Of a DNA stretch of 36,715 nt, positions 24,405-34,506 are shown piece after piece. How positions within the stretch are numbered: position 1 is the first letter of the stretch; every line of letters starts with the position of its first letter. The notes under the pieces are model-generated. The model had not been told where the DNA came from, searched no databases, and saw only the letters and a list, made by a program, of their open reading frames with translations. The position numbers were made by a program, and so were the translations under genes. This DNA comes from Candidatus Syntropharchaeum butanivorans. GTDB taxonomy: Archaea; Halobacteriota; Syntropharchaeia; Syntropharchaeales; Syntropharchaeaceae. The DNA lies in NCBI GenBank assembly GCA_001766825.1, contig LYOR01000011.1, positions 1 through 36,715 of the forward strand. Direction: 5' to 3'.

Positions 24405-26405
24405 TCACAGAAGGATTAACCCTGATCCGATCAACCCAGCAATAAGTATGGCGAGTGTGTTCATAACCTTTATCAGTGGGTTTATGGCAGGACCTGCGGT
24501 ATCCTTGTATGGATCGCCGACTGTATCCCCCACGACCGTGGCTTTATGCGTCTCTGAACCTTTTCCACCGAGATTTCCCTCCTCTACATACTTCTTTGCG
24601 TTATCCCAGGCAGCACCACCTGTTGCCATATTCAGTGCGAGAAGCAGTCCTGTGATGATCGATCCAAGCAGAAGTCCGCCGAGTGCGAGTGGACCGAGTA
24701 CGAACCCAACAAGAATCGGGGATATGATTGCAATCGACCCGGGGACTATGAACTCCCTGAGTGCAGCCTTTGTTACAAGGTCAACACACCTTGCATAGTC
24801 TGGCCTCGCGGATCCCTCCATCAACCCTTTTATCTCTCTAAACTGCCGTCTGACCTCCTCAACAACCTTGAATGCAGCGTTTCCAACAGACTTCAGACAC
24901 CTTGCAGAGAAGAGGAATGGTATAAGCCCACCTATGAGAAGCCCCACCACGACAAGTGGATCCTGAAGCTCGAATGAAAGATTCATACCGACATTCTCAA
25001 GCTCCTGAACGTACGCAACAAAGAGCGTTACCGCGGCAAGCCCTGCTGACCCGATCGCGAACGCCTTTGTCACCGCCTTTGTTGTGTTTCCAACCGCATC
25101 AAGCGCGTCTGTCACCTTCCGCACATCCTCCGGAAGGTCTGCCATCTCCGCGATGCCACCACCATTATCGGTGATTGGACCGTAAGAATCGAGTGCTATG
25201 ATCATCCCTGTCAACGAGATCATGCCCATTGCAGCGATCGCAATCCCGTAAAGCCCTCCAAGATAGAAGGACCCGAGTATCCCCCCGCATATGATGAGAA
25301 CCGGAAGTGTGGGGCACTCAAGTCCGAGGGCAAGCCCGTTTATGATTAACACCGCGGCCCCACTCTGGGCAGACGTTGCAAGATCGATCACAGGACGGAA
25401 TCCTGTGGATGTGTAGTACTCGGTGATGATAAAGAGTGATATTGCGATCACAAGCCCGATCAATGTAGAGAGGAATAACCCTGATGCCCCCTCCCCAGGC
25501 ATTAATCTGTAAGTAATGATGTAGAACCCGAGTGCAGATAAGAGCCCGGCCACAAGAAGCCCCCTGTAAAGTGCTGCCATTATGCGCTCACTTCTACCGA
25601 GTCTGACAAAACCGATCCCGATTACCGATGCAATTATTGCAACCGCACCGAGGAGGAGTGGATAGACAATGTACACCTCAGAACCGGGGTAAAGGAGATT
25701 TCCGAGTAGCATCGCTCCGATGGCAGTTACAGCATACGTCTCAAAGAGATCTGCTCCCATCCCCGCGCAGTCACCGACGTTGTCACCGACGTTGTCTGCA
25801 ATCACCGCCGGATTTCTCGGATCATCCTCGGGAATTCCAGCTTCTACCTTTCCAACAAGATCTGCTCCTACATCAGCGGCTTTTGTATAAATCCCACCGC
25901 CGATCCTGGCAAAAAGGCTTATGAGACATGCTCCAAAGCCAAAACCAACGACAAGCAATGGATCACGGTAAAGATAGTAAAATATGCTGACCCCTGCGAG
26001 CGATAGCCCTGCAACACAGAGTCCTGTGACCGCTCCACCCCGAAAAGCGATCGAGAGTGCGGCTTTTAAACCCTCTTTGGCAGCATTGGCGGTTCTAACA
26101 TTCGCTCTCACAGATACATTCATCCCGATGTATCCAGCAAGAGCCGATAAAAACGACCCTGCTGCAAAGGCAAACGCTGTTGCCGGATTTAGAGCAAAGT
26201 AAATTATTATGAAGAGGATAACAGCAAGCCCGGTGATCGTCTTATACTGCCGGTTCAGATACGCCATTGCACCTTCCCTGATCGCATCAGATATCCTTAT
26301 CATCTCCTCAGAACCTCTCTCCTTCCTGAGCACACTGAACGCCAGGGCTCCTGCGATGACCACTGCAAATAAACCAACCAGTGAAGTTATTACTGAAATA
26401 TCCAT
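24405..26405 (-). CDS. hppA: Membrane-bound ion-translocating pyrophosphatase, K+-independent type
   Basis: A 666-residue integral membrane enzyme with about 16 membrane helices that couples PPi hydrolysis to cation pumping. Substrate and Mg sites are seen in [30 protein letters not shown] and [15 protein letters not shown]. In the diagnostic stretch [19 protein letters not shown], a Lys (about residue 443) and a Thr three positions on match the K+-independent H+-pumping class, whereas K+-dependent enzymes have Ala there. Proton rather than sodium pumping is therefore expected, by family knowledge. ATG 26405 is preferred to TTG 26411 because GGAGGT lies five bases before it. TATATAA at about 26440-26448 is a likely promoter on this strand. 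Confidence 0.93.
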   Translation of the reverse strand: MDISVITSLVGLFAVVIAGALAFSVLRKERGSEEMIRISDAIREGAMAYLNRQYKTITGLAVILFIIIYFALNPATAFAFAAGSFLSALAGYIGMNVSVRANVRTANAAKEGLKAALSIAFRGGAVTGLCVAGLSLAGVSIFYYLYRDPLLVVGFGFGACLISLFARIGGGIYTKAADVGADLVGKVEAGIPEDDPRNPAVIADNVGDNVGDCAGMGADLFETYAVTAIGAMLLGNLLYPGSEVYIVYPLLLGAVAIIASVIGIGFVRLGRSERIMAALYRGLLVAGLLSALGFYIITYRLMPGEGASGLFLSTLIGLVIAISLFIITEYYTSTGFRPVIDLATSAQSGAAVLIINGLALGLECPTLPVLIICGGILGSFYLGGLYGIAIAAMGMISLTGMIIALDSYGPITDNGGGIAEMADLPEDVRKVTDALDAVGNTTKAVTKAFAIGSAGLAAVTLFVAYVQELENVGMNLSFELQDPLVVVGLLIGGLIPFLFSARCLKSVGNAAFKVVEEVRRQFREIKGLMEGSARPDYARCVDLVTKAALREFIVPGSIAIISPILVGFVLGPLALGGLLLGSIITGLLLALNMATGGAAWDNAKKYVEEGNLGGKGSETHKATVVGDTVGDPYKDTAGPAINPLIKVMNTLAILIAGLIGSGLILL

Positions 26406-26548
26406 ACTCAACCTCCTTTATCCCCTCTAATGATGGGTATTATATAACTTATCCTTTTTGAGGCTTTTCGGGATCTTTGGATATGTCACAGATTGCACCA
26501 TCGTGAATAATCGATGATGAGAAATGGTAGAAAGGAAGAAAAAACAAT

Positions 26549-26558
26549 CTTTATATAG
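26549..26558 (+). promoter_or_regulatory. TATA box of the ACDS operon
   Basis: CTTTATATAG lies about 50 bases before the cdhA start, in the divergent spacer shared with hppA. Transcription would start near 26578, leaving a short leader with the GGGAGGAG ribosome site at 26589-26596. Confidence 0.55.
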
Positions 26559-26602
26559 AGCTAAAGTAGACAGGTCACAAAGGCAAAAGGGAGGAGATGA
26601 TC

Positions 26603-28975
26603 ATGGAAGAGATTACTGGAAGGTTTACGATTGAAGGATGGGAGAACGTCCAGATCAATATCGGCGAGATCGTGGAAGAGGAGGAAGAATGGGAGCCGAT
26701 GGGACCCTATCCCTTTCCAAAGATGGCCGATCTTAGGGACTGGGACTTCAAGCTCCTGAACAGGTATAAGCCGTTCTACGCGCCCCAATGTGATGTCTGT
26801 GCACTTTGTACTTTTGGTAAGTGTGACCTTACCGGGAACAAATACGGTGCATGCGGTATAAGAATGGATGCAATGCAGGGTAGAATCGTGCTTCTCGCAT
26901 GTCTTGTTGGGTGTTCAGCCCATACTGCACATGCACGACACATGATTCACGACCTTGAGAGAAAGTGGGGGCTTGATGTACCGTTTGATCTCGGGACAGA
27001 GATCAATGTAACAGCACCACTCACCCAGCTTATCACCGGGATAAAACCGAAAAAGGTTCGTGATTTTCTTCCTGTCCTCGATTATATTGAGGAGAATATC
27101 GTGCAGCTCGCAGATGCACTCCATACAGGACAAGAAGGGTCATACCTGGATTTTGAGTCGAAAGCACTCCAGATGGGGATGCTTGACTCACTTGGAAAAG
27201 AAGTAGCAGACATGATACAGATTGCATACTACAATATGCCCCATGGTGAGAGCAACCAGCCATTCTTTGAGGTTGGGATGGGGACGATTGACACAAACAA
27301 ACCAACGATCATCGTAATAGGCCACAATGCACCTCCATCATTTGATATCGTTGACTATCTGATGGAGAATGGACTTGAGGATGAGGTTGAACTTGGGGGT
27401 ATATGCTGTACAGCGATCGATATCACGCGGAAGTATCAGAAGGCAAAGATCGCATCGGCACTTGGCCGTCAGCTGAGGGTTGTGAGGGCCGGGTTTGCCG
27501 ATGTGATTGTAATTGATGAACAGTGTATTAGAGCTGATATCCTGAAGCAAGCGAAGGCTGTAGGATCGCCGGTCATCTGTACGAATGACAAAGCGATGCA
27601 TGGGCTCGTTGATCGTACGAATGATGATCCAGATGCAATTATCAATGATCTTGTCGAAGGAAATGTTCCCGGGGTTGTAATTCTTGATCCATTCAAGGTA
27701 GGAAGAGTTGCGGTGGAGGTTGCAAGGAAGATTCATCCAAAGCGCGCAAAGAAGGAGTATATCCTGAGTGACGAAGCGTTTGAACGGTGGCTTGGAGAGT
27801 GTATCCAGTGCGGAAACTGTACGTTTGCCTGCCCTCAGGGGTTAAAAATTGGCAGTGCCAACAAAAAAGCGCTTGAGGGAGATACTGAACCACTTGCGAA
27901 ATTATTCGACCAGTGTGTGGGATGCGGTAGATGTGAGCAGGTCTGCAAGAAGCACATACCGATCGTTGATCTCATGGTTAAAGCAGCGCGCCCAATTATT
28001 GAGAAGGAGAAAGGGAAGATGCGGGCTGGTAGAGGTCCTGTAAGAGATACCGAGATCAGACAAGTTGGTGCCCCGATCGTGCTTGGAACAATTCCGGGAA
28101 TCATCGCACCGATCGGCTGTGGGAACTACCCGAACGGTACAGAGGATGTGTACACGATCGTGAATGAGTTTGCATCGCGCGGATACATCGTGACGCTGAC
28201 AGGGTGTATGGCGATCGATGCAGCGTTCTGGCTGGACGATGAGGGAAAATCGGTCTATGAGAGGTACCCTGATGACTTTGATAAGGGTTGCGTTCTTAAC
28301 ATCGGATCCTGTGTCTCAAACGCGCATATACACGGTGCGGCGATCAAGGTTGCCTCGATCTTTGCAAGAAGACAGATCAGGGCAAACTATGATGAGATTG
28401 CAGACTACATCTTAAACCGCGTAGGCGCATGTGGTGTTGCATGGGGTGCGATGTCACAGAAGGCAGCCTCGATTGCGACCGGATTCAACAGGCTCGGGAT
28501 CCCGGCGGTTGTAGGGCCTCATGGTGTAAAGTACAGGCGCGCGTACCTTGGGCGAAGGGATTTACCAGAGAAATGGAAGGTGTATGATGTAAGAAACGGG
28601 GAAGAGATCCAGTGCGAGCCGTGTCCCGAGCACCTGATTGTTGCAGTTGAGACGATTGAAGAGTGTCTTCCAATGATGGCAAAGCTCTGCTTCCGTGTCG
28701 CAGACACACCACCGGGTAGGCAGATAAAGCTTACACACTATATCGATCTCTCGATGAAGTATCTGAAGGTAATGCCCCCAGACTGGCACCTTTATGTAAG
28801 ATCTGAGGCAGATCTGCCACTTGCAAAGAAAGAGTATTACCTGAAGCTTCTCGAGGATGAGCACGGATGGGAGATTGACTGGGAAAAGAAGAAGATCGTT
28901 TCAGGTCCGATAAAGGGCGTGGACCCATCGTTCAATCCTACGCTGCTTGAACGACTCTTACCGGAGAGGAGGTGA
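26603..28975 (+). CDS. cdhA: ACDS alpha subunit, Ni-Fe-S CO dehydrogenase
   Basis: This catalytic subunit of the acetyl-CoA decarbonylase/synthase complex interconverts CO2 and CO. The 790 residues include the N-terminal cluster-binding run Cys63, Cys66, Cys69, Cys74 and Cys84 (CDVCALCTFGKCDLTG), and two ferredoxin motifs near 400-450 (CIQCGNCTFACP and CVGCGRCEQVCKKHIP) that are specific to the archaeal enzyme. C-cluster regions are GCGNYPNGTEDVY, TGCMAIDAAFW, NIGSCVSNAHIHG and GACGVAWGAMSQKA. ATG 26603 is chosen over 26597 because the ribosome site is then eight bases away. It leads the six-gene operon, and ACDS can run in either direction. Confidence 0.96.
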   Translation: MEEITGRFTIEGWENVQINIGEIVEEEEEWEPMGPYPFPKMADLRDWDFKLLNRYKPFYAPQCDVCALCTFGKCDLTGNKYGACGIRMDAMQGRIVLLACLVGCSAHTAHARHMIHDLERKWGLDVPFDLGTEINVTAPLTQLITGIKPKKVRDFLPVLDYIEENIVQLADALHTGQEGSYLDFESKALQMGMLDSLGKEVADMIQIAYYNMPHGESNQPFFEVGMGTIDTNKPTIIVIGHNAPPSFDIVDYLMENGLEDEVELGGICCTAIDITRKYQKAKIASALGRQLRVVRAGFADVIVIDEQCIRADILKQAKAVGSPVICTNDKAMHGLVDRTNDDPDAIINDLVEGNVPGVVILDPFKVGRVAVEVARKIHPKRAKKEYILSDEAFERWLGECIQCGNCTFACPQGLKIGSANKKALEGDTEPLAKLFDQCVGCGRCEQVCKKHIPIVDLMVKAARPIIEKEKGKMRAGRGPVRDTEIRQVGAPIVLGTIPGIIAPIGCGNYPNGTEDVYTIVNEFASRGYIVTLTGCMAIDAAFWLDDEGKSVYERYPDDFDKGCVLNIGSCVSNAHIHGAAIKVASIFARRQIRANYDEIADYILNRVGACGVAWGAMSQKAASIATGFNRLGIPAVVGPHGVKYRRAYLGRRDLPEKWKVYDVRNGEEIQCEPCPEHLIVAVETIEECLPMMAKLCFRVADTPPGRQIKLTHYIDLSMKYLKVMPPDWHLYVRSEADLPLAKKEYYLKLLEDEHGWEIDWEKKKIVSGPIKGVDPSFNPTLLERLLPERR

Positions 28976-28980
28976 TATGA

Positions 28981-29532
28981 ATGGATTGTAACTGCTGTTC
29001 CCCGCAGAGTTCCATCCCATTTGATGTTGGAAACATACCTGGCCCAGAGAGTGGTAGGCTTGTAACCCCGGAAACTATCGGGAGATTGATAAAATCTGCA
29101 AAGCGACCACTTCTTATCGTGGGTGCAGAGATACTTGAAGATCGTATGATCGAGCGTGCAATTGCGATTGGAAAGAAAGGAGTTCCAATTGCGGCAACCG
29201 GACCTGCTATTCGTGGATTTGTTGAACGTGAGTATGACGGTGAGGTCTATTACTGCCAGCTACACGAGCTTACGAACTGTCTGCTCGATCCTGAGTGGAA
29301 GGGGCTTGATGGAAAAGGATCCTATGATGTTGTGGTCTTTTTCGGAGTGACATATTACTATGCTTCAGCGATGCTATCAGCTATCAAGAACTTTGCAACC
29401 AATCCGTTGATTCGGGGCGTATCGATCGATAGATATTACCATCCCCATGCACGCATGACATTCGGCAACTATGGTCCAAAGCGTGAGGAGGAGTATCTAA
29501 GGATGATTGATAAGCTAATTGCTACGTTATAA
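28981..29532 (+). CDS. cdhB: ACDS epsilon subunit
   Basis: The 183-residue small subunit binds the alpha subunit in the CO dehydrogenase component and has a DHS-like Rossmann fold. Typical stretches are KRPLLIVGAEILED near residue 40, KGVPIAATGPAIRGF, and the closing YHPHARMTFGNYGPKREEEY. It lacks catalytic metal clusters. A short cysteine-rich opening (MDCNCCSPQSS) is not one I know as a family hallmark. GAGGAGGTGATATGA gives the ribosome site just before the ATG, five bases after cdhA ends. Confidence 0.93.
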   Translation: MDCNCCSPQSSIPFDVGNIPGPESGRLVTPETIGRLIKSAKRPLLIVGAEILEDRMIERAIAIGKKGVPIAATGPAIRGFVEREYDGEVYYCQLHELTNCLLDPEWKGLDGKGSYDVVVFFGVTYYYASAMLSAIKNFATNPLIRGVSIDRYYHPHARMTFGNYGPKREEEYLRMIDKLIATL

Positions 29533-29548
29533 AAAGGGAGGTTTTGAG

Positions 29549-30970
29549 ATGGCAGAAGAGTTTCCGTTTGATATTAGCCCGATGTATGAGGGCGAGCGAG
29601 TTAGAAAGGGAGATATGTACGTCGAGCTTGGAGGTCCAAACAGGGATGGCTTTGAGCTTGTACAGGTGGTTGACCCGGATGAGGTCGAGGATGGAAAGTT
29701 CACGCTGATAGGTCCTGACATCCTCGATATGAAGGAGGGGGAGGCGTACCCCTACGGTATGATCTACAAGGTCGCGGGTGAGAAGCTTGAGAAGGATCTT
29801 GAGGCGGTGCTTGAGCGTAGACACCATGAGTTCCAGCCATACATGCAGGGTTACATGCACCTCAACCAGCGCTACGATATCTGGGTGAGGATAAGCAAGG
29901 ATATGGTGAAGAAAGGGCTCAAGTCCTTTGAGCAGATCGCAAAGGCGACGATGATGCTCTACAAGAATGAGCTACCGTTCATCGAGAAGATGGAAGCGAT
30001 CTACATCACAGATGAGGAGAAGGTGAAAGAGGAGCTTGCAAAGGCGATGGAGATCTACAAGGCGAGGGATGAGCGGGCACGTGCAATCCATGATGAGGAT
30101 GTTGATGTCTTCTATGGATGCACACTCTGTCAGGCGTTCGCGCCAACGAGTGTCTGTGTCGTAACTCCGGACAGACCATCTCTCTGTGGTGCAATGACAT
30201 GGTTTGACTGCAGGGCTGCTGCAAAGGTCGATCCAGAGGGTCCAAATTTCCCGATAGAGAAAGGCGAGTGCCTTGATGAGCTTAAGGGAGAGTATTCAGG
30301 GGTCAACGAGAAGGCGGTTGAGCTCTCAGGTGGGGAGTACGACAGGATCATGCTGTACACATTCATGGAGTACCCGCACACCTCATGCGGCTGCTTCGAG
30401 GTTATCGGGTTCTACATGCCTGAGGTTCAGGGCATCGGATGGGTGGACAGGAACTACCCTGCCGCAACCCCGAATGGACTTCCATTCTCATCGATGGCAG
30501 GACAGGCCGGTGGGGGGAAGCAGACACTCGGGTTCCTCGGTATCGGTATCCAGTACTTCTACTCGCCGAAGTTCCTCCAGGGCGAGGGTGGCTGGACAAC
30601 AACATGCTGGATGCCAAAAGCCCTCAAGGAGCGTGTACTTGATGCGATTCCTGAGGATATGCGTGATAAGATCGCAACCGAGGAGGATGCAACGGATATC
30701 GAGCAGCTGAGAGAGTTCCTGAAACGTGTGAACCATCCGGTCGTTTCAAAGTGGGCCGCTGAGGAGGAGGCAGAAGAAGAGGCTGTAACAGAGGCAGCAG
30801 CTCCTGAAGAAGCTATGCCACAGATGCAGATGTTACAGCCCGGTATGATGCCACAGATGCAGCTTCCGGCTTTTGCACCTCCTTCTGGTGGAGCGGCCGG
30901 CGGGATCAAGTTGATCCTGAAAAACGCCAATATCAGGGTGGAGAAGATCGTACTCAAGAAGAAAGAGTAA
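29549..30970 (+). CDS. cdhC: ACDS beta subunit, acetyl-CoA synthase
   Basis: The 473-residue protein holds the A-cluster where CO, a methyl group and CoA combine or are split. Candidate metal ligands are Cys191 and Cys194 (YGCTLCQAF), Cys203, Cys213, and the HTSCGCFEV pair Cys280 and Cys282. NGLPFSSMAGQAGGGKQTLG also matches the family. After a flexible Met/Gln/Pro-rich linker (MPQMQMLQPGMMPQMQ) the protein ends in GIKLILKNANIRVEKIVLKK, a conserved tail of archaeal CdhC. The frame is open to 29519, but ATG 29549 follows GGGAGG at the right distance and matches the family N-terminus MAEEFPFDISPMYEGERV. Confidence 0.96.
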   Translation: MAEEFPFDISPMYEGERVRKGDMYVELGGPNRDGFELVQVVDPDEVEDGKFTLIGPDILDMKEGEAYPYGMIYKVAGEKLEKDLEAVLERRHHEFQPYMQGYMHLNQRYDIWVRISKDMVKKGLKSFEQIAKATMMLYKNELPFIEKMEAIYITDEEKVKEELAKAMEIYKARDERARAIHDEDVDVFYGCTLCQAFAPTSVCVVTPDRPSLCGAMTWFDCRAAAKVDPEGPNFPIEKGECLDELKGEYSGVNEKAVELSGGEYDRIMLYTFMEYPHTSCGCFEVIGFYMPEVQGIGWVDRNYPAATPNGLPFSSMAGQAGGGKQTLGFLGIGIQYFYSPKFLQGEGGWTTTCWMPKALKERVLDAIPEDMRDKIATEEDATDIEQLREFLKRVNHPVVSKWAAEEEAEEEAVTEAAAPEEAMPQMQMLQPGMMPQMQLPAFAPPSGGAAGGIKLILKNANIRVEKIVLKKKE

Positions 30971-31003
30971 GCTTGTCCTTCTCTCTTCTCCATATTTTTC
31001 AGG

Positions 31004-31756
31004 ATGACAACGATCGTGGTATCCGGGAAGGGTGGTACAGGCAAGACGAATGTAGCTGCGCTTATCGTCCGGATCATCAGCGAGAGAAAGGTAACCCTTG
31101 CAATAGATGCAGATCCTGATACAAACCTGGCCGGCGCACTTGGGGCTTCCATCAGGAAGACGGTGGGAGATATAAGGGAGGGGTTTCTCGATGAGAAGGA
31201 TAAACTTCCCCCAGAGACAGATAAGCAGGCACACTTTGAGTACAGACTGATGGGGATCATCGAGGAGGGTGATCGGTTTGATATCCTCGCAATGGGAAGG
31301 CCTGAGGGACCCGGGTGCTACTGCTATGTGAACAACGTCCTCAGGGCGATAATCGAGAGGCTTGAGGGGAACTACGAGGTAGTTGTGATCGATACAGAGG
31401 CCGGGCTTGAGCATCTGAGCCGGAGGACGGTAAGGGATATTGACATCCTCCTTGTTGTCACTGATACCTCCAGACGGGGACTTGAAACAGCAGATCGCAT
31501 CAGGAAGCTTGCAAATGAGCTTAACATCAGGGTGAAACAGATCTATGTCGTTGCTAACAAGGTGAGAGATGAGAAGGATCGAGAAAAGCTGAAAAATATG
31601 GCAGAAGAGATGGATCTTGAGTTGATCGGCTTCATACCCTTTGACGAGGAGCTTGCAGAGTTGGATCTTGATGGAAAACCTCTAACTCAGCTTAAAGATA
31701 GTTCTCCTGCATTTAAAGCGGTTAAAGAGATCGTTGAAAGGTTGAATATAATGTAA
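31004..31756 (+). CDS. cooC: CooC-type nickel-insertion ATPase
   Basis: A 250-residue SIMIBI (MinD/ArsA-like) ATPase that loads nickel into CO dehydrogenase or the acetyl-CoA synthase. It has the deviant Walker A GKGGTGKTN (8-16), AIDADPDTNL (33-42), and the Cys105-x-Cys107 pair in GPGCYCYVNN that binds metal at the dimer interface. The switch region DTEAGLEHLSRR is also conserved. It lies between cdhC and cdhD, as in Methanosarcina ACDS operons, so it is dedicated to maturing this complex. Confidence 0.94.
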   Translation: MTTIVVSGKGGTGKTNVAALIVRIISERKVTLAIDADPDTNLAGALGASIRKTVGDIREGFLDEKDKLPPETDKQAHFEYRLMGIIEEGDRFDILAMGRPEGPGCYCYVNNVLRAIIERLEGNYEVVVIDTEAGLEHLSRRTVRDIDILLVVTDTSRRGLETADRIRKLANELNIRVKQIYVVANKVRDEKDREKLKNMAEEMDLELIGFIPFDEELAELDLDGKPLTQLKDSSPAFKAVKEIVERLNIM

Positions 31757-31776
31757 AATGGGTGAGGTGATAGTGA

Positions 31777-33081
31777 ATGAGCACGATTAAGTTCGAGGAT
31801 CTCGTTAAGATCCTTGAGAAGTATGAGATAGCGGAGCTTGAGAATGTCGTGATAGAGGGTGACGTTGAGATCGAGGTACCCCAGGGTGGGGGCGATACAA
31901 CCGCCCTCCAGATCGCAATCGGTCAGGGAGCAGCACAGCTCGGGTTGAGTCTGATGCAATTTGCACAGATGCTTGGTTATCCGGTGGGCGCCATAATGCA
32001 GCCTCCGGGTGTCACACCTCCGGCACCGGCCGAGGCAAAGGTACTGGATAAGCTCATAGAGGCGAAGTTCTCTGTTGAGCCAGAGACCTATCCGACCGCA
32101 ATCGAGGAGGTCACACTCGGAGCAACCCGAGCGGATGGGGGGACACGTGAGACAACAGTGACACTTGGAGGGGAGAGGGCGTTACCCTTCTTCAACTACG
32201 CAGCAAAGATGCCAAACCCGATTGCGATAGCGATTGATTGCTTCGATATGCCAATAGGCCTTGCAAAGGCGGTGAAGGTTCATTATGAGGATGTGATGGA
32301 GAGCCCTGGTGAGTGGGCGAAGAAGAACGTGGAGAAGTTTGGGGCTGATATGGTTACGATCCACCTGATCAGCACAGATCCCCTGATCAAGGATACACCT
32401 GCAAAAGAGGCTGCAAAGGTCGTCGAAGAGGTGCTTCAGGCTGTAAAGGTTCCGATCATAATTGGTGGTTCAGGGAATCCCGACAAGGATCCCGAGGTTC
32501 TTGAGGCCGCAGCCGAGGTTGCAGAAGGTGAGAGGTGCCTCATCGCATCTGCGAACCTCAACATGGACTGGGAACGGATCGCAAAGGCTGCGATGGATCA
32601 TGGGCATGTGATCTTGTCATGGACCCAGCTTGATATAAACAACCAGAAGACATTGAACAGGTATCTCTTCAAGGCAGGTGTGAAAAGAGAGGATATCGTG
32701 ATTGATCCAACGACTGCAGCCCTCGGATATGGTATCGACTACGCGTTCACCAACATCGAGCGGATGCGGATCATGGCACTCAAAGGAGACACAGATCTTA
32801 ACTTCCCGATATCCTGTGGTATTACGAACGCATGGGGTGCGAGGGAGGCCTGGATGAAAGAGTCACCCCTGAAGGAGGACTCAGACTGGGGGCCGAGAGA
32901 GTATCGTGGCCCGTTGTTTGAGATCGTAACAGGGCTTACACTCGGGATAGCCGGTGGTGATCTCTTCATGATGATGCACCCAGGCGCTGCTGCAACGGTG
33001 AAGGAGATTACCAAGACACTGGCAGGTGCGGTTGAGTCAAAACCGGTTCCGGTAGATGACTGGGTCACACTGGAGGTGTGA
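31777..33081 (+). CDS. cdhD: ACDS delta subunit, corrinoid/iron-sulfur protein small subunit
   Basis: The 434-residue TIM-barrel partner of CdhE binds the corrinoid and moves the methyl group between tetrahydrosarcinapterin/tetrahydromethanopterin and the A-cluster. Family stretches are LTLGATRADGGTRETTV-like VTLGATRADGGTRETTVTLG, then VKVPIIIGGSGNPDKDPEVL, LIASANLNMDWERI, DPTTAALGYGIDYAFTNIER and PISCGITNAWGAREAW. The start has GGTGAGGTGATAGTGA upstream. Its TGA overlaps the first potential start of cdhE. Confidence 0.95.
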   Translation: MSTIKFEDLVKILEKYEIAELENVVIEGDVEIEVPQGGGDTTALQIAIGQGAAQLGLSLMQFAQMLGYPVGAIMQPPGVTPPAPAEAKVLDKLIEAKFSVEPETYPTAIEEVTLGATRADGGTRETTVTLGGERALPFFNYAAKMPNPIAIAIDCFDMPIGLAKAVKVHYEDVMESPGEWAKKNVEKFGADMVTIHLISTDPLIKDTPAKEAAKVVEEVLQAVKVPIIIGGSGNPDKDPEVLEAAAEVAEGERCLIASANLNMDWERIAKAAMDHGHVILSWTQLDINNQKTLNRYLFKAGVKREDIVIDPTTAALGYGIDYAFTNIERMRIMALKGDTDLNFPISCGITNAWGAREAWMKESPLKEDSDWGPREYRGPLFEIVTGLTLGIAGGDLFMMMHPGAAATVKEITKTLAGAVESKPVPVDDWVTLEV

Positions 33082-33086
33082 GTGAA

Positions 33087-34487
33087 ATGAAGCTATCAAG
33101 CCCACTTGAGGTCTATGATTATCTCCCAAAGACGAACTGCGGTGAATGTGGTGAGACGACCTGCATGGCATTTGCAGCAAAGCTCATCGAGAGGCAGGAG
33201 AAGCTTGAGGCATGCAAGCCAATACTCGAGGATAAGTTCAGGAAGAAGTACGAGGAGCTTTCAGCATTACTTGCACCTGAGATAAGGGAGATTGTGATCG
33301 GTACCGGTGAACGAGCGAAGAAGATCGGTGGTGAGGATGTCATGCACCGCCACCAGCTCACGTTCTTCAACGAGACCGCTCTCATCTATGATGTATGGGA
33401 TACGATGGATGAGGCAGATCTTGTTGCAAGGGTCAAGGCGATTGCAGGTTGGCAGAAGTTCTATGTGGGTGAGTTCCTGAAGCTCCATGGTATTGCTGTG
33501 AGATCAACCTCAGGGGATCCATCAAAGTTTGCAGCATGTGTAAAGAAGGTGCTTGAGAATACTGATCTGCCGCTTGTGCTCTGCTCCTTTGATCCAAAGG
33601 TACTTGAAGCAGGGCTTGAGGTTGCAGCAGATAAAAATCCGCTCGTGTATGCCGCGAACAAGGATAACTGGAAGGAGGTTGCAGAGCTTGTCCGCAAGTA
33701 CGAGGTCCCTGTTGCACTCTATGCACCAGCCGATCTTGATCTCCTGAAGTCGATGGCGGTAACGTTCTCTGAGATGGGGATCAATGATCTCGTGCTTGAT
33801 CCAGGGACATATCCAGCGGGAAAGGAGCTTGAAGAGACGCTGCAGCGATTCCTCAAGATCAGGCGTGCGGGAATCGTCGAGGGACAGAAAGAGATCGCAT
33901 ACCCACTTATGTCTGTCCCGCTCACAACATGGATGGTCTATGATGATCCCATCGAGGCAACCTACTGGGAGACGGTGCTTGCGACCGTATTCACGATCAG
34001 GTATGCAGACCTGATGATCCTCCACTCAATCGAACCATACGCTCTGATGATCCAGCGAACACTCGTGGATAACATCTACGTCGATCCGAGGAGGCCTGTC
34101 CAGGTTGAGCCGGGTGTGAGGGAGATCGGTAACCCGACAGAGGACTCGCCGGTCTTTGTCACCACGAACTTTGCACTCACCTACTACACGGTTGAAAGCG
34201 ATCTCTCCTCTAACAACATCGACTGTTACATCGTGGTCGTTAATACTGAGGGGATAGGGGTTGAGGCAGCACTTGCAGGTGGCCAGCTCACATCCGCAAA
34301 GATAAAGGAGACGATCGAGGATGCCAAGCTGGAGGAGAAGGTCAAACACAAGACCCTGATAATTCCGGGGCTTACGGCGAGAATCTCCGGTGAGCTTGAG
34401 GATCTCACAGGATGGAAGGTACTTGTTGGTCCGGTGGATTCAGGACGTATTCCTGGATTCCTGGATGAGAAGTGGCCCCCGAAGTAG
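33087..34487 (+). CDS. cdhE: ACDS gamma subunit, corrinoid/iron-sulfur protein large subunit
   Basis: The 466-residue protein carries a [4Fe-4S] cluster that keeps the bound cobalamin reduced. Cluster ligands are Cys18, Cys21, Cys26 and Cys43 in the exact C-x2-C-x4-C-x16-C spacing of the family (NCGECGETTCMAF...EAC). A TIM-barrel domain follows, then a C-terminal B12-binding domain with GIGVEAALAGGQLTSAKI and LIIPGLTARISGELEDLTGW. GTG 33078 is too close to the GGAGG at 33072-33076, so ATG 33087 is taken as the start. It is the last gene of the operon. Confidence 0.95.
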   Translation: MKLSSPLEVYDYLPKTNCGECGETTCMAFAAKLIERQEKLEACKPILEDKFRKKYEELSALLAPEIREIVIGTGERAKKIGGEDVMHRHQLTFFNETALIYDVWDTMDEADLVARVKAIAGWQKFYVGEFLKLHGIAVRSTSGDPSKFAACVKKVLENTDLPLVLCSFDPKVLEAGLEVAADKNPLVYAANKDNWKEVAELVRKYEVPVALYAPADLDLLKSMAVTFSEMGINDLVLDPGTYPAGKELEETLQRFLKIRRAGIVEGQKEIAYPLMSVPLTTWMVYDDPIEATYWETVLATVFTIRYADLMILHSIEPYALMIQRTLVDNIYVDPRRPVQVEPGVREIGNPTEDSPVFVTTNFALTYYTVESDLSSNNIDCYIVVVNTEGIGVEAALAGGQLTSAKIKETIEDAKLEEKVKHKTLIIPGLTARISGELEDLTGWKVLVGPVDSGRIPGFLDEKWPPK

Positions 34488-34500
34488 GGGGTTTCTACCT
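34476..34500 (+). terminator. Hairpin terminator overlapping the cdhE stop codon
   Basis: CCCCC (34476-34480) and GGGGG (34487-34491) enclose the six bases GAAGTA, so the stem contains part of the stop codon at 34485-34487. A pyrimidine-rich TTTCTACCTTTCTTTTC tract follows. It would end the ACDS transcript before the convergent gene. Confidence 0.55.
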
Positions 34501-34506
34501 TTCTTT

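Noticed and set aside
30559..31260. 233-residue minus-strand frame over cdhC and cooC
   Set aside because: Ser/Ala-rich shadow of two highly conserved genes, no start signal.
33522..34025. 167-residue minus-strand frame inside cdhE
   Set aside because: Shadow of the corrinoid protein gene; no independent support.
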